This document shows positions 48,976 through 60,359 of a stretch of DNA of 64,000 nucleotides, piece by piece (within the stretch, counting starts at the first letter, position 1; every line of letters begins with the position of its first letter). The stretch comes from Siphonodentalium dalli (taxonomy: Eukaryota > Mollusca > Scaphopoda > Gadilida > Siphonodentaliidae). The notes beneath the pieces are model-generated. The model searched no databases. It was not told the DNA's origin and worked only from the letters and a program-made list of their open reading frames with translations. The stretch covers positions 128,517,605-128,581,604 of the forward strand of contig CP136064.1 in the NCBI GenBank assembly GCA_032622095.1. The letters are read 5' to 3'. The translations under genes were made by a program, and so were the position numbers.

Positions 48976-51860
48976 CACAGGGGCCTGTAACGCGCTCCGC
49001 TGTCCGCCCCCCCCTTTTGCACTGCTCATATACGCCGCTCTCTATACGCGCCTTCTTCGCGTTAATGGAACATTATATAGACAAGGGGCACTGTAGAAAT
49101 TCAACGTTTCACCATCGCTCGGGAGTCGCACAAATTTAGCCCATTCACCCCAGTAATGATAACGATATATACACGGATGGATCGGCAAAGAATTCATCTT
49201 TCAATAAATACCACAAACTCCCATCAGAAACATTCATATATACACGTTGCATTTGATTAAATTTTAACCACCGAATATTGTCTCCGGAGAGCGTATTTTT
49301 TTCGGTTTGATCCGGCTCAGTAGCAATGGACGCCATGCGTCTCTAAATTCACCACCCAAACAGTTTACTATCATTAAAAATCGGTCAAACGATCAACTAA
49401 ATATCTGGAACGTAGTTATTTCTTGTCGGCTAATAATTTATTTACTCATACAAATCAACACATTGTCAGTAATCAATTTCTATAGAGGAGAAATCTGTCG
49501 ATAATTCCAACTTTTTTTCATTTTTTTTACAAGTCGCACGGCCCCTCATTTAAATATTCATTGTGACCTGACCTCGATTAGAATACTGGACGCTGATTGG
49601 CTGTTCTACTATTTTCATTTTAGTAACCGCGAAGTTTAAAATCGATGCAATATTGACATGTCGAACTCGTGGTCTGCATGATAAATTTGTAAAAATAATG
49701 TCGTTCAAAGCTATTAACTGGTAATTTCGTAACCATTGCAACAAAAACTAATTGCATAGGGTGAATTTTATGCTGTAAATCGAATATGTATGTTTTACAA
49801 CTCAACTTAGAAGAACATTCCAGTGAAATATACGAACTAAATTGTCAAATATAAAGACATTTTTTTTATAGAAGTTTTAATAAACCATTCAATAGCCACA
49901 GTAGCTATATGACAATGCCAGGTTTAAACATTGAAACAAAAACGAAATATATATACAAACTGCCCTTACATGTATGTGCCATCCCTATACACATGCCTTC
50001 TTTACAACATATTATAATTGTAGTAGCCCTATACTATAGCTGAATTTGTCACCATTCTCACCATTTTTTGTTGTGAAATTGTGATAAAGTTACCCAGGAC
50101 CCAGGTTTGTTAATAAAATCTACAATATGGAAGGGATTTAAAAGTGACTGAGGGAAATTTACTGCTCAATTTTGCCCACAGGGGCCTGTAATTCGCTCCG
50201 GCCCCTGCACACCCCCATTTGCACTGCTCCTATGCCGCTTATATATATGCGCCTGTTTCACGTTGGTATCATTAATATGAAGCAGGCGCGTATATAGAAG
50301 TGGCGTATATAGGGGCAGTGCAAAGGGGTAGGCAGCGGAGCATATTAATACAGGACCCTGTGGTTTTGCCAAGTTTGAAGTGATCATACTCATATAACAT
50401 ATTATTACTGGAGCACAGGTATTCAGTATATATACAACTATTAACGAAAATTAAGGCAGGCGCGTATATTGGGATGGTGTATATAGGGCAGTGCAGGAAC
50501 TAGGGAGTGCGCTGAAAGTTCCTGGGTATAACTTCACCACAATTTTAGGAATCTGGGTAACTTTGTCACACAAAAAACGATAAGTTATGGGTCACGCAAA
50601 GTGGGGGGGGGGGGGGGGGGCAACAGAGCATGGAATCGTGGCATAATAATTTTTAATTTGGCCTCAGAGTAAAATTATATTTGTGCACAACTGAAATGAC
50701 CTCTTGAAATTGATTCAATTATTTCATAAATTTTCAGCTCAGATAAGTAATGCAGTGAAAAAGTCCTCCAATAATGCTTGTTATACTGTATATATATTTC
50801 GTTTCAATGTTTAAACCTGGCATTGCCAGATAGCTACTGTGGCTATTGAATGGTTTATTAAAAAGTCCTCCAATAATGCTTGTTATACTGTATATATATT
50901 TCGTTTCAATGTTTAAACCTGGCATTGCCAGATAGCTACTGTGGCTATTGAATGGTTTATTAAAACTTCTATAAAAAAAATGTCTTTATATTTGACAATT
51001 TAGTTCTTATATTTCACTGGAATGTTCTTCTAAGTTGAGTTGTAAAACATACATATTCGATTTACAACATAAAATTCACCCTATGCAATTAGTTTTTGTT
51101 GCAATGGTTACGAAATTACCAGTTAATAGCTTTGAACGACATTATTTTGACAAATTTATCATGCAGACCACGAGTTCGACATGTCAATATTGCATCGATT
51201 TTAAACTTCGCGGTTACTAAAATGAAAATAGTAGAACAGCCAATCAGCGTCCAGTATTCTAATCGAGGTCAGGTCACAATGAATATTTAAATGAGGGGCC
51301 GTGCGACTTGTAAAAAAAAATGAAAAAAAGTTGGAATTATCGACAGATTTCTCCTCTATAGAAATTGATTACTGACAATGTGTTTATTTGTATGAGTAAA
51401 TAAATTATTAGCCGACAAGAAATAACTACGTTCCAGATATTTAGTTGATCGTTTGACCGATTTTTAATGATAGTAAACTGTTTGGGTGGTGAATTTAGAG
51501 ACGCATGGCGGCCATTGCTTCTGGGCGGATCAAACCGAAAAAATACGCTCTCCGGAGACAATATTCGTGGTTAAAATTTAATCAAATGCAACGTGTATGA
51601 ATGTTTCAGATGCGAGTTTGTGGTATTTATTGAAAGATGAATTCTTTGCCGATCCATCCGTGTATATATCGTTATCATTACTGGGGTGAATGGGCTAAAT
51701 TTGTGCGACTCCCGAGCGATGGTGAAACGTTGAATTTCTACAGTGCCCCTTGTCTATATAATGTTCCATTAACGCGAAGAAGGCGCGTATAGAGGGCGGC
51801 GTATACGGGCAGTGCAAAAGGGGGGGGGGCGGACAGCGGAGCGCGTTACAGGCCCCTGTG
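48976..51860. mobile_element. hAT-like 2.9 kb foldback with ~0.98 kb arms
   Basis: Ends CACAGGGGCCTGTAACGCG and complement; flanking ACGGAAC at 48969-48975 and 51861-51867. The arms (48976-49955 and about 50882-51860) are nearly identical in inverted orientation; short frames appear as mirror pairs (49307 and 51337; 49550 and 51096). The right arm has a 103 bp tandem duplication (50757-50962). The centre holds a miniature relative (50177-50363). CAGGGGC-type ends and 7-8 bp duplication fit hAT. No transposase is encoded. Confidence 0.85.
50177..50363. mobile_element. Miniature relative nested in the hAT-like foldback
   Basis: 187 bp starting CACAGGGGCCTGTAATTCGC and ending GGACCCTGTGG, with TTTTGCC on both sides (50170-50176, 50364-50370). 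Its arms share TTTGCACTGC and the GCGCC/GGCGCG TATATA motifs with the outer element's ends, so a short derivative of the family inserted into a long member. A further single-end fragment lies at about 50455-50530. Confidence 0.78.
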
Positions 51861-51867
51861 ACGGAAC

Positions 51868-52145
51868 CAATATTTTCTGAGCATAGCTGTAATAAATGGA
51901 TGCAGACCAGGCTAAAAGCGCGGGAACTTAACTTCCTATAATACTTAAGGTGGATTTAAGACTTTTTTTTATGAAACGCGTTCGTGAAACGGAAAAGATA
52001 CATCATAAGATTCACCTTACGTCTTAGATTAAGTCCATCTTAAGATCATCTTATGTATACTTGCTTCACGAAACTGGGCCCTGGATTTTGATACAGAATG
52101 ATTTCTGCTGGAATAACGTGAAAATGTTTTAGATTCATTGAAACA
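51868..52145. other. No gene recognised
   Basis: Short flank between the hAT-like foldback and the 52-58 kb nest. No coding signal. Confidence 0.4.
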
Positions 52146-52252
52146 ATGACACTGGGGGGGGGGGGCACCACTCCTGCTAAATCCATCCGAAATAGAATAA
52201 TCGTCCAATGCGCATCGATAAATGCTAACTTGCATGCCCTCTCTGCAATGTT

Positions 52253-52421
52253 ATAATAATTAGCGTGACGGCACTTAAAATGGTAAGTATTTTCTTAAAA
52301 ATCCAAATTATTCTTTCAAAATTTGGTTGAGATTTTTAATAATTAGCGTGACGGCACTTAAAATGGTAAGTATTTTCTTAAAAATCCAAATTATTCTTTC
52401 AAAATTTGGTTGAGATTTTTC
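52253..52421. repeat. 84 bp tandem duplication
   Basis: Two adjacent nearly identical copies starting TAATAATTAGCGTGACGGCA and ending TTGGTTGAGATTTTT. Probably a recent slippage or unequal-exchange event. Confidence 0.85.
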
Positions 52422-52680
52422 AATATCACCGTCTGTATCCGTGTGTGTTGAATGTGATTTGTAGAGCTCATGGATGATTGAACAATCAGGAGTTTATCAC
52501 TTCGTTTTCGACATTTTACCGTAACCTTCGGCGATCAAGTTTGTTTTTAGACCAGAAATGGTACATTCCAATGGACAAACCATAGCTTTCTGGTAAGTTT
52601 GTTATTTCCGGGACACGAAAATGCAAACATATACACAAACAATCTGAACAGGTCTATGTGTGGCACAATATAATACAAGC

Positions 52681-54293
52681 ACACGGTGGCTCCAGTGCGA
52701 AATTTTATGGCTCCAGTTCGAAAACGAGCAAAAATGATAAGCTCCAGTGCGCACCCGGCCCACGATAAATAATTTCTATATTGCATTTAATTAATCGATA
52801 ATGACATTTTATATAATATTTGTGCATAAATTTGTCTCTTGGCGCAAATATAGATATTACCATTTCAAAATATGTAAGACCGCTATATAAGTTGCACATA
52901 GTAACACTATAGGGGCCCACCGCTCCTGCTAAATCCCTCCGAAATCGCATAATCGTCCGGTGCACAATATCTCCAACTTTGGTAAAAATATTCAACAGCT
53001 CGAAATTTCATGCCTCACACAGCATTTGTTGGAAATTTTACACCACGTATAGGTTGAAATTGTTAGTTGGTTGATTTTTCGTGTTTTTTTTAGACCAACT
53101 CTAGCAAATCTGTTCTATATTTAGTCCAAATTTAGTCTGAAATTGCTATCAATTGGAAATATACCAAAAATTATAGGTGGTGTCAGGTTGGTTGGACATT
53201 TCCAAAAGTTGGAAAGTTCAAACCCAGTGGTCCCCTATTTGGACCCCTCTGGGCGGCTGCCATTTTGAATCGGATGTGTTTGGTGAATATGTAGGGTGCC
53301 TTGTGGGCAACCGTTCACCACTCTTTGTTCGACCTAAATCGGTAAAGGGTCGAGAACTGGCATGGGTTCTCTATTTGAATCCCTCTGGACGGCGGCCATG
53401 TTGGAATTAGGTGGTGTGTGTGGAGAAATCGAGTCTTGTAGCCATCCTACAACACCCTTTATTTGAGTGAAATATAAAAATGTTCAATAAGGAATAGAAG
53501 TCACGTTGAATATAAAAGCTAAAAACGGCGGCCAGTTCGTAAAAGTGGCGGCCATTTTGGGATTGGTTTGTCGAAAAAAAAGTCTTCATAATTGACATAT
53601 ATACACTGGTCATACATGACAACTGTCAGGTTTGCTTCATAAAGTGAGCGATTCTGTTACTATATGACACTCAGTCGCCTTATATATTTTGCAATGGTAA
53701 ACATCTATATTTGCTCTTGATTACTAATATACATGAACAGAATCGTTTATTTGGACTGTATCAAATTTTGGAAAAATTGGGCCCACAAAGACCGTAATTT
53801 CAGTGATCGTTTCTTTGCAATGTTAAATCTTGTTGATTTCTCTGGTTACTTGGCACTGAATATTAAATTAGTATCTAGTATGGTTATTGTCAATACAGTC
53901 ATACCCGAATAAATTTTGATGCAGCACAGAAATTTCATGTTAAATCGTAGGAAGTATCGAACCGTTTCCAGGTATATTTTTAGGCACGCGCGGTTTAGGC
54001 GTGCATGGTCACTCGACGCTGCGGTCATTTCTGTAGCCTGGAAAGTAATCAAGAAATTTAGGTTATCGAGAAATAACGTAACTTGCAAAGTGTGTGACAG
54101 CCAATTGTTTCACAGTATTCCGTGGGTTGACAACTTATGATTAAATTATAACGCATATAATCTATAATCTACTAAATTCTCGATGAATTCTGTGCAATAT
54201 CGAAATTATTTATCGTGGGTGCGCACTGGAGCTTATCATTTTTGCTCGTTTTCGAACTGGAGCCATACAAATTTCGCACTGGAGCCACCGTGT
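52681..54293. mobile_element. Inverted-repeat element with GGTGGCTCCAGTGCG ends
   Basis: ~100 bp arms: ACACGGTGGCTCCAGTGCG, TTCGAAAACGAGCAAAAATG and AGCTCCAGTGCGCACCC on the left, with complements at 54205-54293. GCTCCAGT recurs three times in each arm. The interior includes a CTCCTGCTAAATCC unit (52912-52970) and no recognisable gene; the frames at 53177-53410 and 53846-54140 lack motifs. The target duplication is unclear. Confidence 0.7.
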
Positions 54294-55215
54294 ATACTTG
54301 TCTTTAATGTGCCATGGTGCCACCTGTAGACCTGGGGTCAATACTATGAACAATTTTATACCTGTAAATACAAATTGTATTTATTAATTTGTAATTACAA
54401 ATTTGTGTTAACTATCACAGTGGTTTCATAGTACAGGGAAAATTTAGCCGTATTATTGTAATACCTTAGACTGGTCGAGAGGTGAAACCCCTAAAACGCA
54501 GCTGTAAAACTTAGAAAAAACTAACTCACCACTCTGCTCCCATGCACCCGTTATCAGTGTTATCTGAATACCAGTTCAAATTAGACGGACATGAATATAG
54601 AGCTAAAGTAACTGACAACAATTTATATGGGGAAGTTACAATGCGTCCACCTTATTGTGATTAGTGATAACGCCGGTACTATGAAACCGATGAGCTAACA
54701 AAATCTCGCAAATTTCACAAAGATCTACTGTTGATTATTGTAGATTGCTTACGGGCAAACCTTTGCATGTGAGTGATTCACAATATATTGAATCACGGCA
54801 AGCCAAAGTTACAAAAGAAATAACCAATCATAACTTAAGAGGTGATCGCTTATCAGAGCTATCCAATCGGTTCACGGGTTGCTAAGTTGGTGACCACTTC
54901 TCTGCGCAAAGTTAACAAATAAACTGCTCGTTCGTTGTGTGTGTATGTAAGTACAAGTCAGTGTAATAACGAGTACTACAACCAATTTGGTATCATTGTT
55001 TTTACAAATTACAAATTTACAACCATTCAGTTTGTGAAAACAATATATTATTTTGATGGTATAGCATTATATATATTGTGACCATCATATGATTTCAAAC
55101 TGATCCGCTACTCTTATCATAACAAATCGAGGCAGTAACGTGGCTCCATTTTATCGGGGGGGGGGGGTGTATCGAAGCAGGGACGTGCTAATGGTCTCGG
55201 TTATAGGAGTGGTGG

Positions 55216-55501
55216 GGGGCGGTGGTCCAGTCGGTAGAGTGCCAGGTGTTTACACCGTCACAGGGCGTCCATTGATGACGAAGCTGGTTCTAACCCCGTC
55301 ATAGGGAGGGTGACCGGAATCGTGTATCTGGGCAAGTTTGTCAGTTGCTTTCCGGGGGTCGGTGGTTTCTACACGCAGTGGGACGATTTCTCGGTGAAAT
55401 CAAGCCTCTGCGTGGTCGTTCCTCCACCTGTAAAATTGACAACGTCGTGTGTGGCCTAGCGGCTAGAACGACGATAAACCATAATAAACCAAACCAAACC
55501 A
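55216..55501 (+). mobile_element. tRNA-derived SINE, full length
   Basis: The head resembles a tRNA gene promoter: A box TGGTCCAGTCGGTAGAG (about 55222-55238) and a B-box-like GGTTCTAACCCC (about 55285). An unrelated body follows (GGGTCGGTGGTTTCTACACG, CAAGCCTCTGCGTGGTCG), then an AAACC-repeat tail. ATAGGAGTGGTGG is duplicated at 55203-55215 and 55502-55514, a 13 bp target duplication typical of LINE-mobilised SINEs. Inserted within the CTG-flanked element. Confidence 0.85.
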
Positions 55502-55664
55502 ATAGGAGTGGTGGTCATTTTATAATTTCAAACTGCTCCGATATCTTATAATATATCTAGATAGGGACGTGGCTATATGGGCTCTCCTATAATTTTCATA
55601 TGCACCCTTTGATATTTTATTTCATATAATTGTGGTTTTATTTGAGCGGGTCACTAACGCTTAA

Positions 55665-57006
55665 CTCATTCAGTGCCAGGTTTCCTGGGGGAAACGGATG
55701 GCTGAGTGCCAGGTTTCCTGGGGGGAAAGCTATCATTTACACTAACTAGATATTTACTTTGATTATTCAATATTGGAAAGAATTGAATTGACAGCAAACA
55801 TTGATAGTATAGGCCCTACTCAAGAAGTTCTTTAAAAGTCCAATTCCGGTAATACAGGTTCATCACAGCTCCAAACTTTCACGTTGCCATGGCAACGAAT
55901 ACTTCAAATTAACACCGATTGTATGAAATTGTAAATGTGTTGTTTTATGTGGCCATCTAACTAATATATTCTGTGTAGTTTTAGGCATTAATTTTGATGG
56001 TGGAATAACATAGCATTATGTTATGGCAAAGATCGGAATTGGGGGGGGGGGGGTGATTAGTGAGACCTAATTTTCTAAATGGGATGACGTTTACAATAAC
56101 CGATTTCCTAGAAAAGCAAATGGCAAAGCTGAAAACAATTTGAAAATCAATTGTGTCCGTTCTAAAGGCCTACAACAATCGTACTTTCGCTGTGCGGCGT
56201 ATACTATATTTCCCCGTGCATGCGGTACACGTAGCTACATGTATGTCGTCAATGACACAAATTTGGGCAATCAGAGTAACTCGGTGACAATTCAATCGAA
56301 TTCAGCACATCGAAAAACCCCTCACTACCAAATGTCCGATCGATATCTTAAAACATGTAAGAGCAATATATTGACAATGTTTCCTGTAGTAATTTATCAT
56401 TGTAATTTGGCGAACCCCTTAAGGTACATATTTTGATTGACGTAATGTGCGCGTTGTCCAAATCGGTGTTCCTCGATCGTTTGGCGATAAACCAAGTGTT
56501 CTATGGGTTAGGGCATGCCTGACTTGATAGTAATCGCCTTTTACGCAATCAAAATCGGTCTCCAATTAACAGATCTGGATGCTGTATACGTTGACCTCTT
56601 AGAGAGTTTGAACTCTGCAAGACTTTAGTCACGCCCACAAAACACACAATTTTTCACCACCTATATTCAGGCGGCTCTATCTCCCGAATGCCTCAACGTA
56701 CGGAGCTGCCCGATACGTCGTTTGAACGGGGATATCTTCGGCTACGACATGGTTTACAAATTGGATCTACGCATGTGCGTATAAACATACCAGCCGCCAC
56801 TCACCCCCCCCCCCGATGAAATTCTCTCAAGATGTGACTTGTAATCCACAGTGTTTTAAACATGTATACCAATAATGAAATTGTGAGTTTTTCGCCCAGT
56901 AGAGCATGTTTTAAGCGAGATGTTCTGGGCGACGTATATATACGTCGCCGGCAAATGGTTGGCGCTTTTCGGGCGACGTATATATACGTCGCCGGCACTG
57001 AATGAG
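55665..57006. mobile_element. piggyBac-like non-autonomous element (CTCATTCAGTGCC ends)
   Basis: 1,342 bp with ends CTCATTCAGTGCC / GGCACTGAATGAG, flanked by TTAA (55661-55664, 57007-57010). The left subterminal region has two AGTGCCAGGTTTCCTGGGGG copies. The right has two GGCGACGTATATATACGTCG palindromes (56928-56949, 56972-56993). The ends are related to those of 43900-45457. No transposase motif. Confidence 0.82.
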
Positions 57007-57665
57007 TTAAGCTCTGTCATAAGAGAGCATATAGGACGGGCTTGGACTAAAAACAGCAAATCGCCATCCCAATATCTTAGCTGGTTTTAGTACAAGAAGA
57101 CTTGGACTATTGAACGTGTTGATAAAATGTTTGGGGCGAGAAACATAACCCAACCCCCTTGTCGCGACGTCCCTGTGGGTTGTACTTGAGATTTCCAGCT
57201 GACAAAATATTTTCACGAGGGGGTGAATCGACCCCTTGTCGCCACGTCCCTGCGTATCATAGATGGATATATTATCCGGGTTTAGGTTGCGAAAACTGAA
57301 AAATTATGTTTCATAGTACTCGAACATTCTTTGTAGTTGGATATATTTGTAAATACAAAGAACACGTACTATTTGTGATTTATGTTTGTAATCGTAGGTT
57401 CATATATAGTATTGGCGGAATGATAAATTGTTATTTCTTACAAACAATTGTAGATTCTTACAAAGAAAAAGTTTCATAGTATTGACCCCTGTTCAGATTG
57501 TTTGTGTATATGTTTGTATTTTCGTGTCCCGGAGATTACAAACTTACCAGAAAACTATGGTTTGCCCATTGGAATGTCCCATTTCTGGTATAAAAACAAA
57601 CTTTATCGCCGAAGGTTACGGTAAAATGTTGAAAACGAAGTGAGAAACTCCTGATTGTTCAATCT

Positions 57666-58570
57666 TCCGTGAGCGCTCACTGAGCACACTGAGGTGACGA
57701 TTTCGGACTGGTGCACTTTTGCAGAATGCGCACCCGCGGTGTAGCTTGTTATCGCAAAGGCAACGTATCATTTTGTGATATTTTATAAACCTTGTTTTAA
57801 CAAACTTACGACCCCCACTTGACAATGATTCTGATCGGCAATATTAAAAACAATACCAAGATGACAATAAACAGATGATTGTAGTAAAATTGAGGACATA
57901 TTCCACTCAGAATGCTTTCGGATGTGTCATAGTAAATGATGAGGTTGGGAAAAATAAAGAATGTCATCTTATTGAATCCTGCGGACCAAGAGCCGCTTTA
58001 CATATACATAATGACCTTTTATTGAGGGGGAGGTAATTTTCTTATATAATTTCTGGGCAGGGTAGACTTTCTCTCGTCGGAAACGCACAAAAGGCTCGCA
58101 ACTGCGCACTGGACGATTATGCGAATTTTCTGACGGATTTAGCAGGAGCGGTGGGCCCCCAGTGATTCCACGGACGTGCAAACAGACACTTTCATGATTT
58201 TGAGAAATGGTTGATTGTCGGAAGTTTGACAATCAGATCCGACTGTCCTTATTCCTGAAGAATAATGTGATGGGAAGAGGCAAAACTATGAACTGGATGG
58301 GTATTTTGAAAACAAATTTTTGAAGCCATTTTCCTAGAATTTGTATGATTTCCTCGAAAAATCGAGCTGTGTGACCCTTCTCAAAATAATATAATAAAAT
58401 AAAAATAATAATTCCCGGACCCCTGTGGAGAACTGGTAGAAAGAATACAAATTCTGGCGACGTAATACCATATTCATAACTCTTATCAGTGGTAGTTTAT
58501 TATGCGAAAGGTGTCCCAATGTTTCTTATCATCCATGATATATACATAATCTTTATTGGTAGTAACTTAC
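57666..58570. other. No gene; remnants of the nest
   Basis: Includes the right outer CTCCTGCTAAATCC unit (58090-58168, complement strand) and AT-rich sequence up to the donor of the - strand exon. Confidence 0.4.
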
Positions 58571-58829
58571 CAAGGACGAAGCAATAAGTTGAGCCTTTAC
58601 CATGCTCGAAAGAGTAATATACAGGCCCCATGGCACCTATCCACATATCGAACATGGTCTCGTTCTCCATCAATTCATAGGCGACGAACTCCCCACTTGC
58701 GTTGAACTTCAGTTGCATCATTCCAGCGCCCGACGCGGCGTAGTATTTGATGGTTTGGTTGCTTCCCTCACCGTCTTCACCACCAAAGGTCAGAGCTCGC
58801 GGTAGGAGTTTATTACCAGGCTGGCATGT
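58571..58829 (-). CDS. Unrecognised protein with hemopexin-like blades, upstream exon
   Basis: The exon is bounded on the - strand by a CCATTTGCAG acceptor (58830) and a GTAAGT donor (58570). It starts in phase 0 as TCQPGNKLLPRALTFGGEDG, EGSNQTIKYYAASGAGMMQL, KFNASGEFVAYELMENETMF, DMWIGAMGPVYYSFEHGKGS and TYCFVL, then G of a split Glu codon completed by AA of the exon at 40817. Two cysteines and three potential N-glycosylation sites (NQT, NAS, NET) suit an extracellular protein. No start codon context or signal peptide is seen, so more 5' exons are expected beyond this point, possibly outside the window. Matching splice phases and similar composition are the evidence linking the two exons over a 17.8 kb intron. 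The family is not recognised. Confidence 0.7.
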
Positions 58830-59469
58830 CTGCAAATGGAAAGTTAATCGTTAGGGGTTTATGCTCGACAACACGTGAGATATATATGCCACCCCGGGTC
58901 TTATGGGGCGCCGTTCTTCTATGTATTATCCATTGCGATATCAGTAATTCATTTTGTGATATCACAAAATGAATATATGATATCACAAAATCGATTATAA
59001 GATATCATTAATTATTATATGATCATTAACGTTCTTCTAAAAGTACCAGACTAAATTATTCTAAAAAGGAGTTGATAAATCATGATATCTACTGGATTGT
59101 CCTATAAATAGGACAGATGGGTTAATAACAAGATCACGCGACGTCATGACTTATTAATAGGAATTGTAATCCTGTTTATTAAATTTTGACTTCTTGAATC
59201 ACATGGTGGTGCATTTGATGGATCCATGTACATATTTACACTGGTCAGTAAGGTATTGCAGGCGTGATGAGCTTGTTAACATTGGTATTATCATATATTA
59301 AAACACTTATTGCATTGTTTCGAGGTTGACACGAGGATTTATCAATTATTATATGATCATAAACTTTCTTCTAAAAGGCCTGCAGCCTCGGTGAATATTA
59401 ACTTCCTCGGGTTGATAAATCCTCATGTCAACCGCGAAACAATGCAATAAATGTATATTATAACTTCTA
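58830..59469. repeat. TGATATCACAAAAT repeats and a TTTATCAACC hairpin
   Basis: 58946-58993 has tandem TGATATCACAAAAT units in both orientations. 59313-59450 contains a partly decayed hairpin with GGTTGACACGAGGATTTATC on one side and GATAAATCCTCATGTCAACC on the other. This resembles the intact hairpin at 63568. No exon was identified. Confidence 0.55.
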
Positions 59470-60237
59470 TCATTTGCGCTTAAGCACAAATCAGTTACGC
59501 TTAAGTGCAAATCATTTGTTCTTAAGTGCAAATAGATCATATTTGCGATTAAGCGCAAATCATTTGCGCTTAAGCGCAAATAAAAATTAATATGCATTGA
59601 TCCTCACTGAATTAATTTTAAATGGCACAGGCCTAAACACATCACTAAAGTCTATATAGGCCCACCATATGAGGGAAGCAATCCCAGAGTAACCCCAAGA
59701 TCCCCTTTATGACCATGGAAATGGTATAGATCTGTGCAGGATATGTTTCTTTTATAAAATATACTATATCTCTGGGATGGAGACACACATTCTTGGGACA
59801 GGGATGCTGATAATATGAAAATTCAATTCAATAATTACACCATATGAGGGAAGCAAGCCCCCAGTAACCCCTAATTCCCTATTTATGGCCATGGAAATGG
59901 TATATATATCTGTGCAGGAGATATCCCTTTAATAAAATATACTAGAACTCTGGGAGTGAGATACCAATTCTTGGGACACCAGGGACAGAGATGCTGATAT
60001 GCATATGTAAATATGTTTTTTCTTCAACTTTCGAGTATGTGTGGGGCTACTATTATGGGGCCATGATAATATACTATGAGATGGACTAATTAATTCACAA
60101 TCAGAGGGAAGTAAGGGAGTGTTAGGTATTTGCACTTAAGTCCAAATGATTTGCGCTTAAGCGCAAATGATTTACGCTTAAGGGAAAATATTTGCACTTA
60201 AGTGAAAACAAATACTAAATGTGAAAAGGGCCTCCCA
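59470..60237. mobile_element. Palindrome-array DNA transposon X, copy X3
   Basis: Right end ATGTGAAAAGGGCCTCCCA matches the X1/X2 ends; the left end is not recognisable. Arrays of GCGCTTAAGCGCAAATCATT units lie at 59473-59585 and 60130-60205. Between them are two direct copies of the CACCATATGAGGGAAGCA block also seen in X1. Non-coding. Confidence 0.68.
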
Positions 60238-60359
60238 TAGGCCTCGGATTGATAAATCGTCATGTCAACCTCGAAACAATGCAATAAATGCATAATATCA
60301 ACAACTAGATTTGTTTTATCAAAATGAATTTATGATATCACAAATTGGAACTATTGAGA

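Larger units (their letters stand above)
54335..57488. mobile_element. PIF/Harbinger-like element with CTG target duplication
   Basis: Ends GGGTCAATACTATGAA / TTTCATAGTATTGACCC, flanked by CTG (54332-54334, 57489-57491). The uninterrupted target can be read from the inverted partner at about 52640-52665, where the flanks join at a single CTG. Three-base CTG/TTA-type duplication with GGG ends fits PIF/Harbinger. It contains a SINE (55216-55501) and a TTAA element (55665-57006). Without those, about 1.5 kb of element remains; no transposase was recognised. Confidence 0.75.
52146..58170. mobile_element. Nested transposon complex with CTCCTGCTAAATCC ends
   Basis: The motif CACTGGGG..CTCCTGCTAAATCC..ATAATCGTCCA(A/G)TGCGCA occurs at 52152-52205 and about 52912-52970 in one orientation and at 58090-58168 in the other, as for outer ends of related elements. 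A second inverted pair (52460-52665 with 57489-57665, plus the bases just before 54335) contains CGAAGGTTACGGTAAAATGT. Everything between is layered insertions described separately. Precise outer borders and target duplication are not resolved. Confidence 0.55.

Noticed and set aside
49145-51561. Mirror pairs of short frames as duplicated genes
   Set aside because: They lie in the inverted arms of a single foldback element, contain no motifs and are copied only because the arms are.
55216-55290. A tRNA gene
   Set aside because: The A and B boxes are present but the acceptor and anticodon stems do not pair, and the sequence continues into a SINE body with a tail and target duplication.
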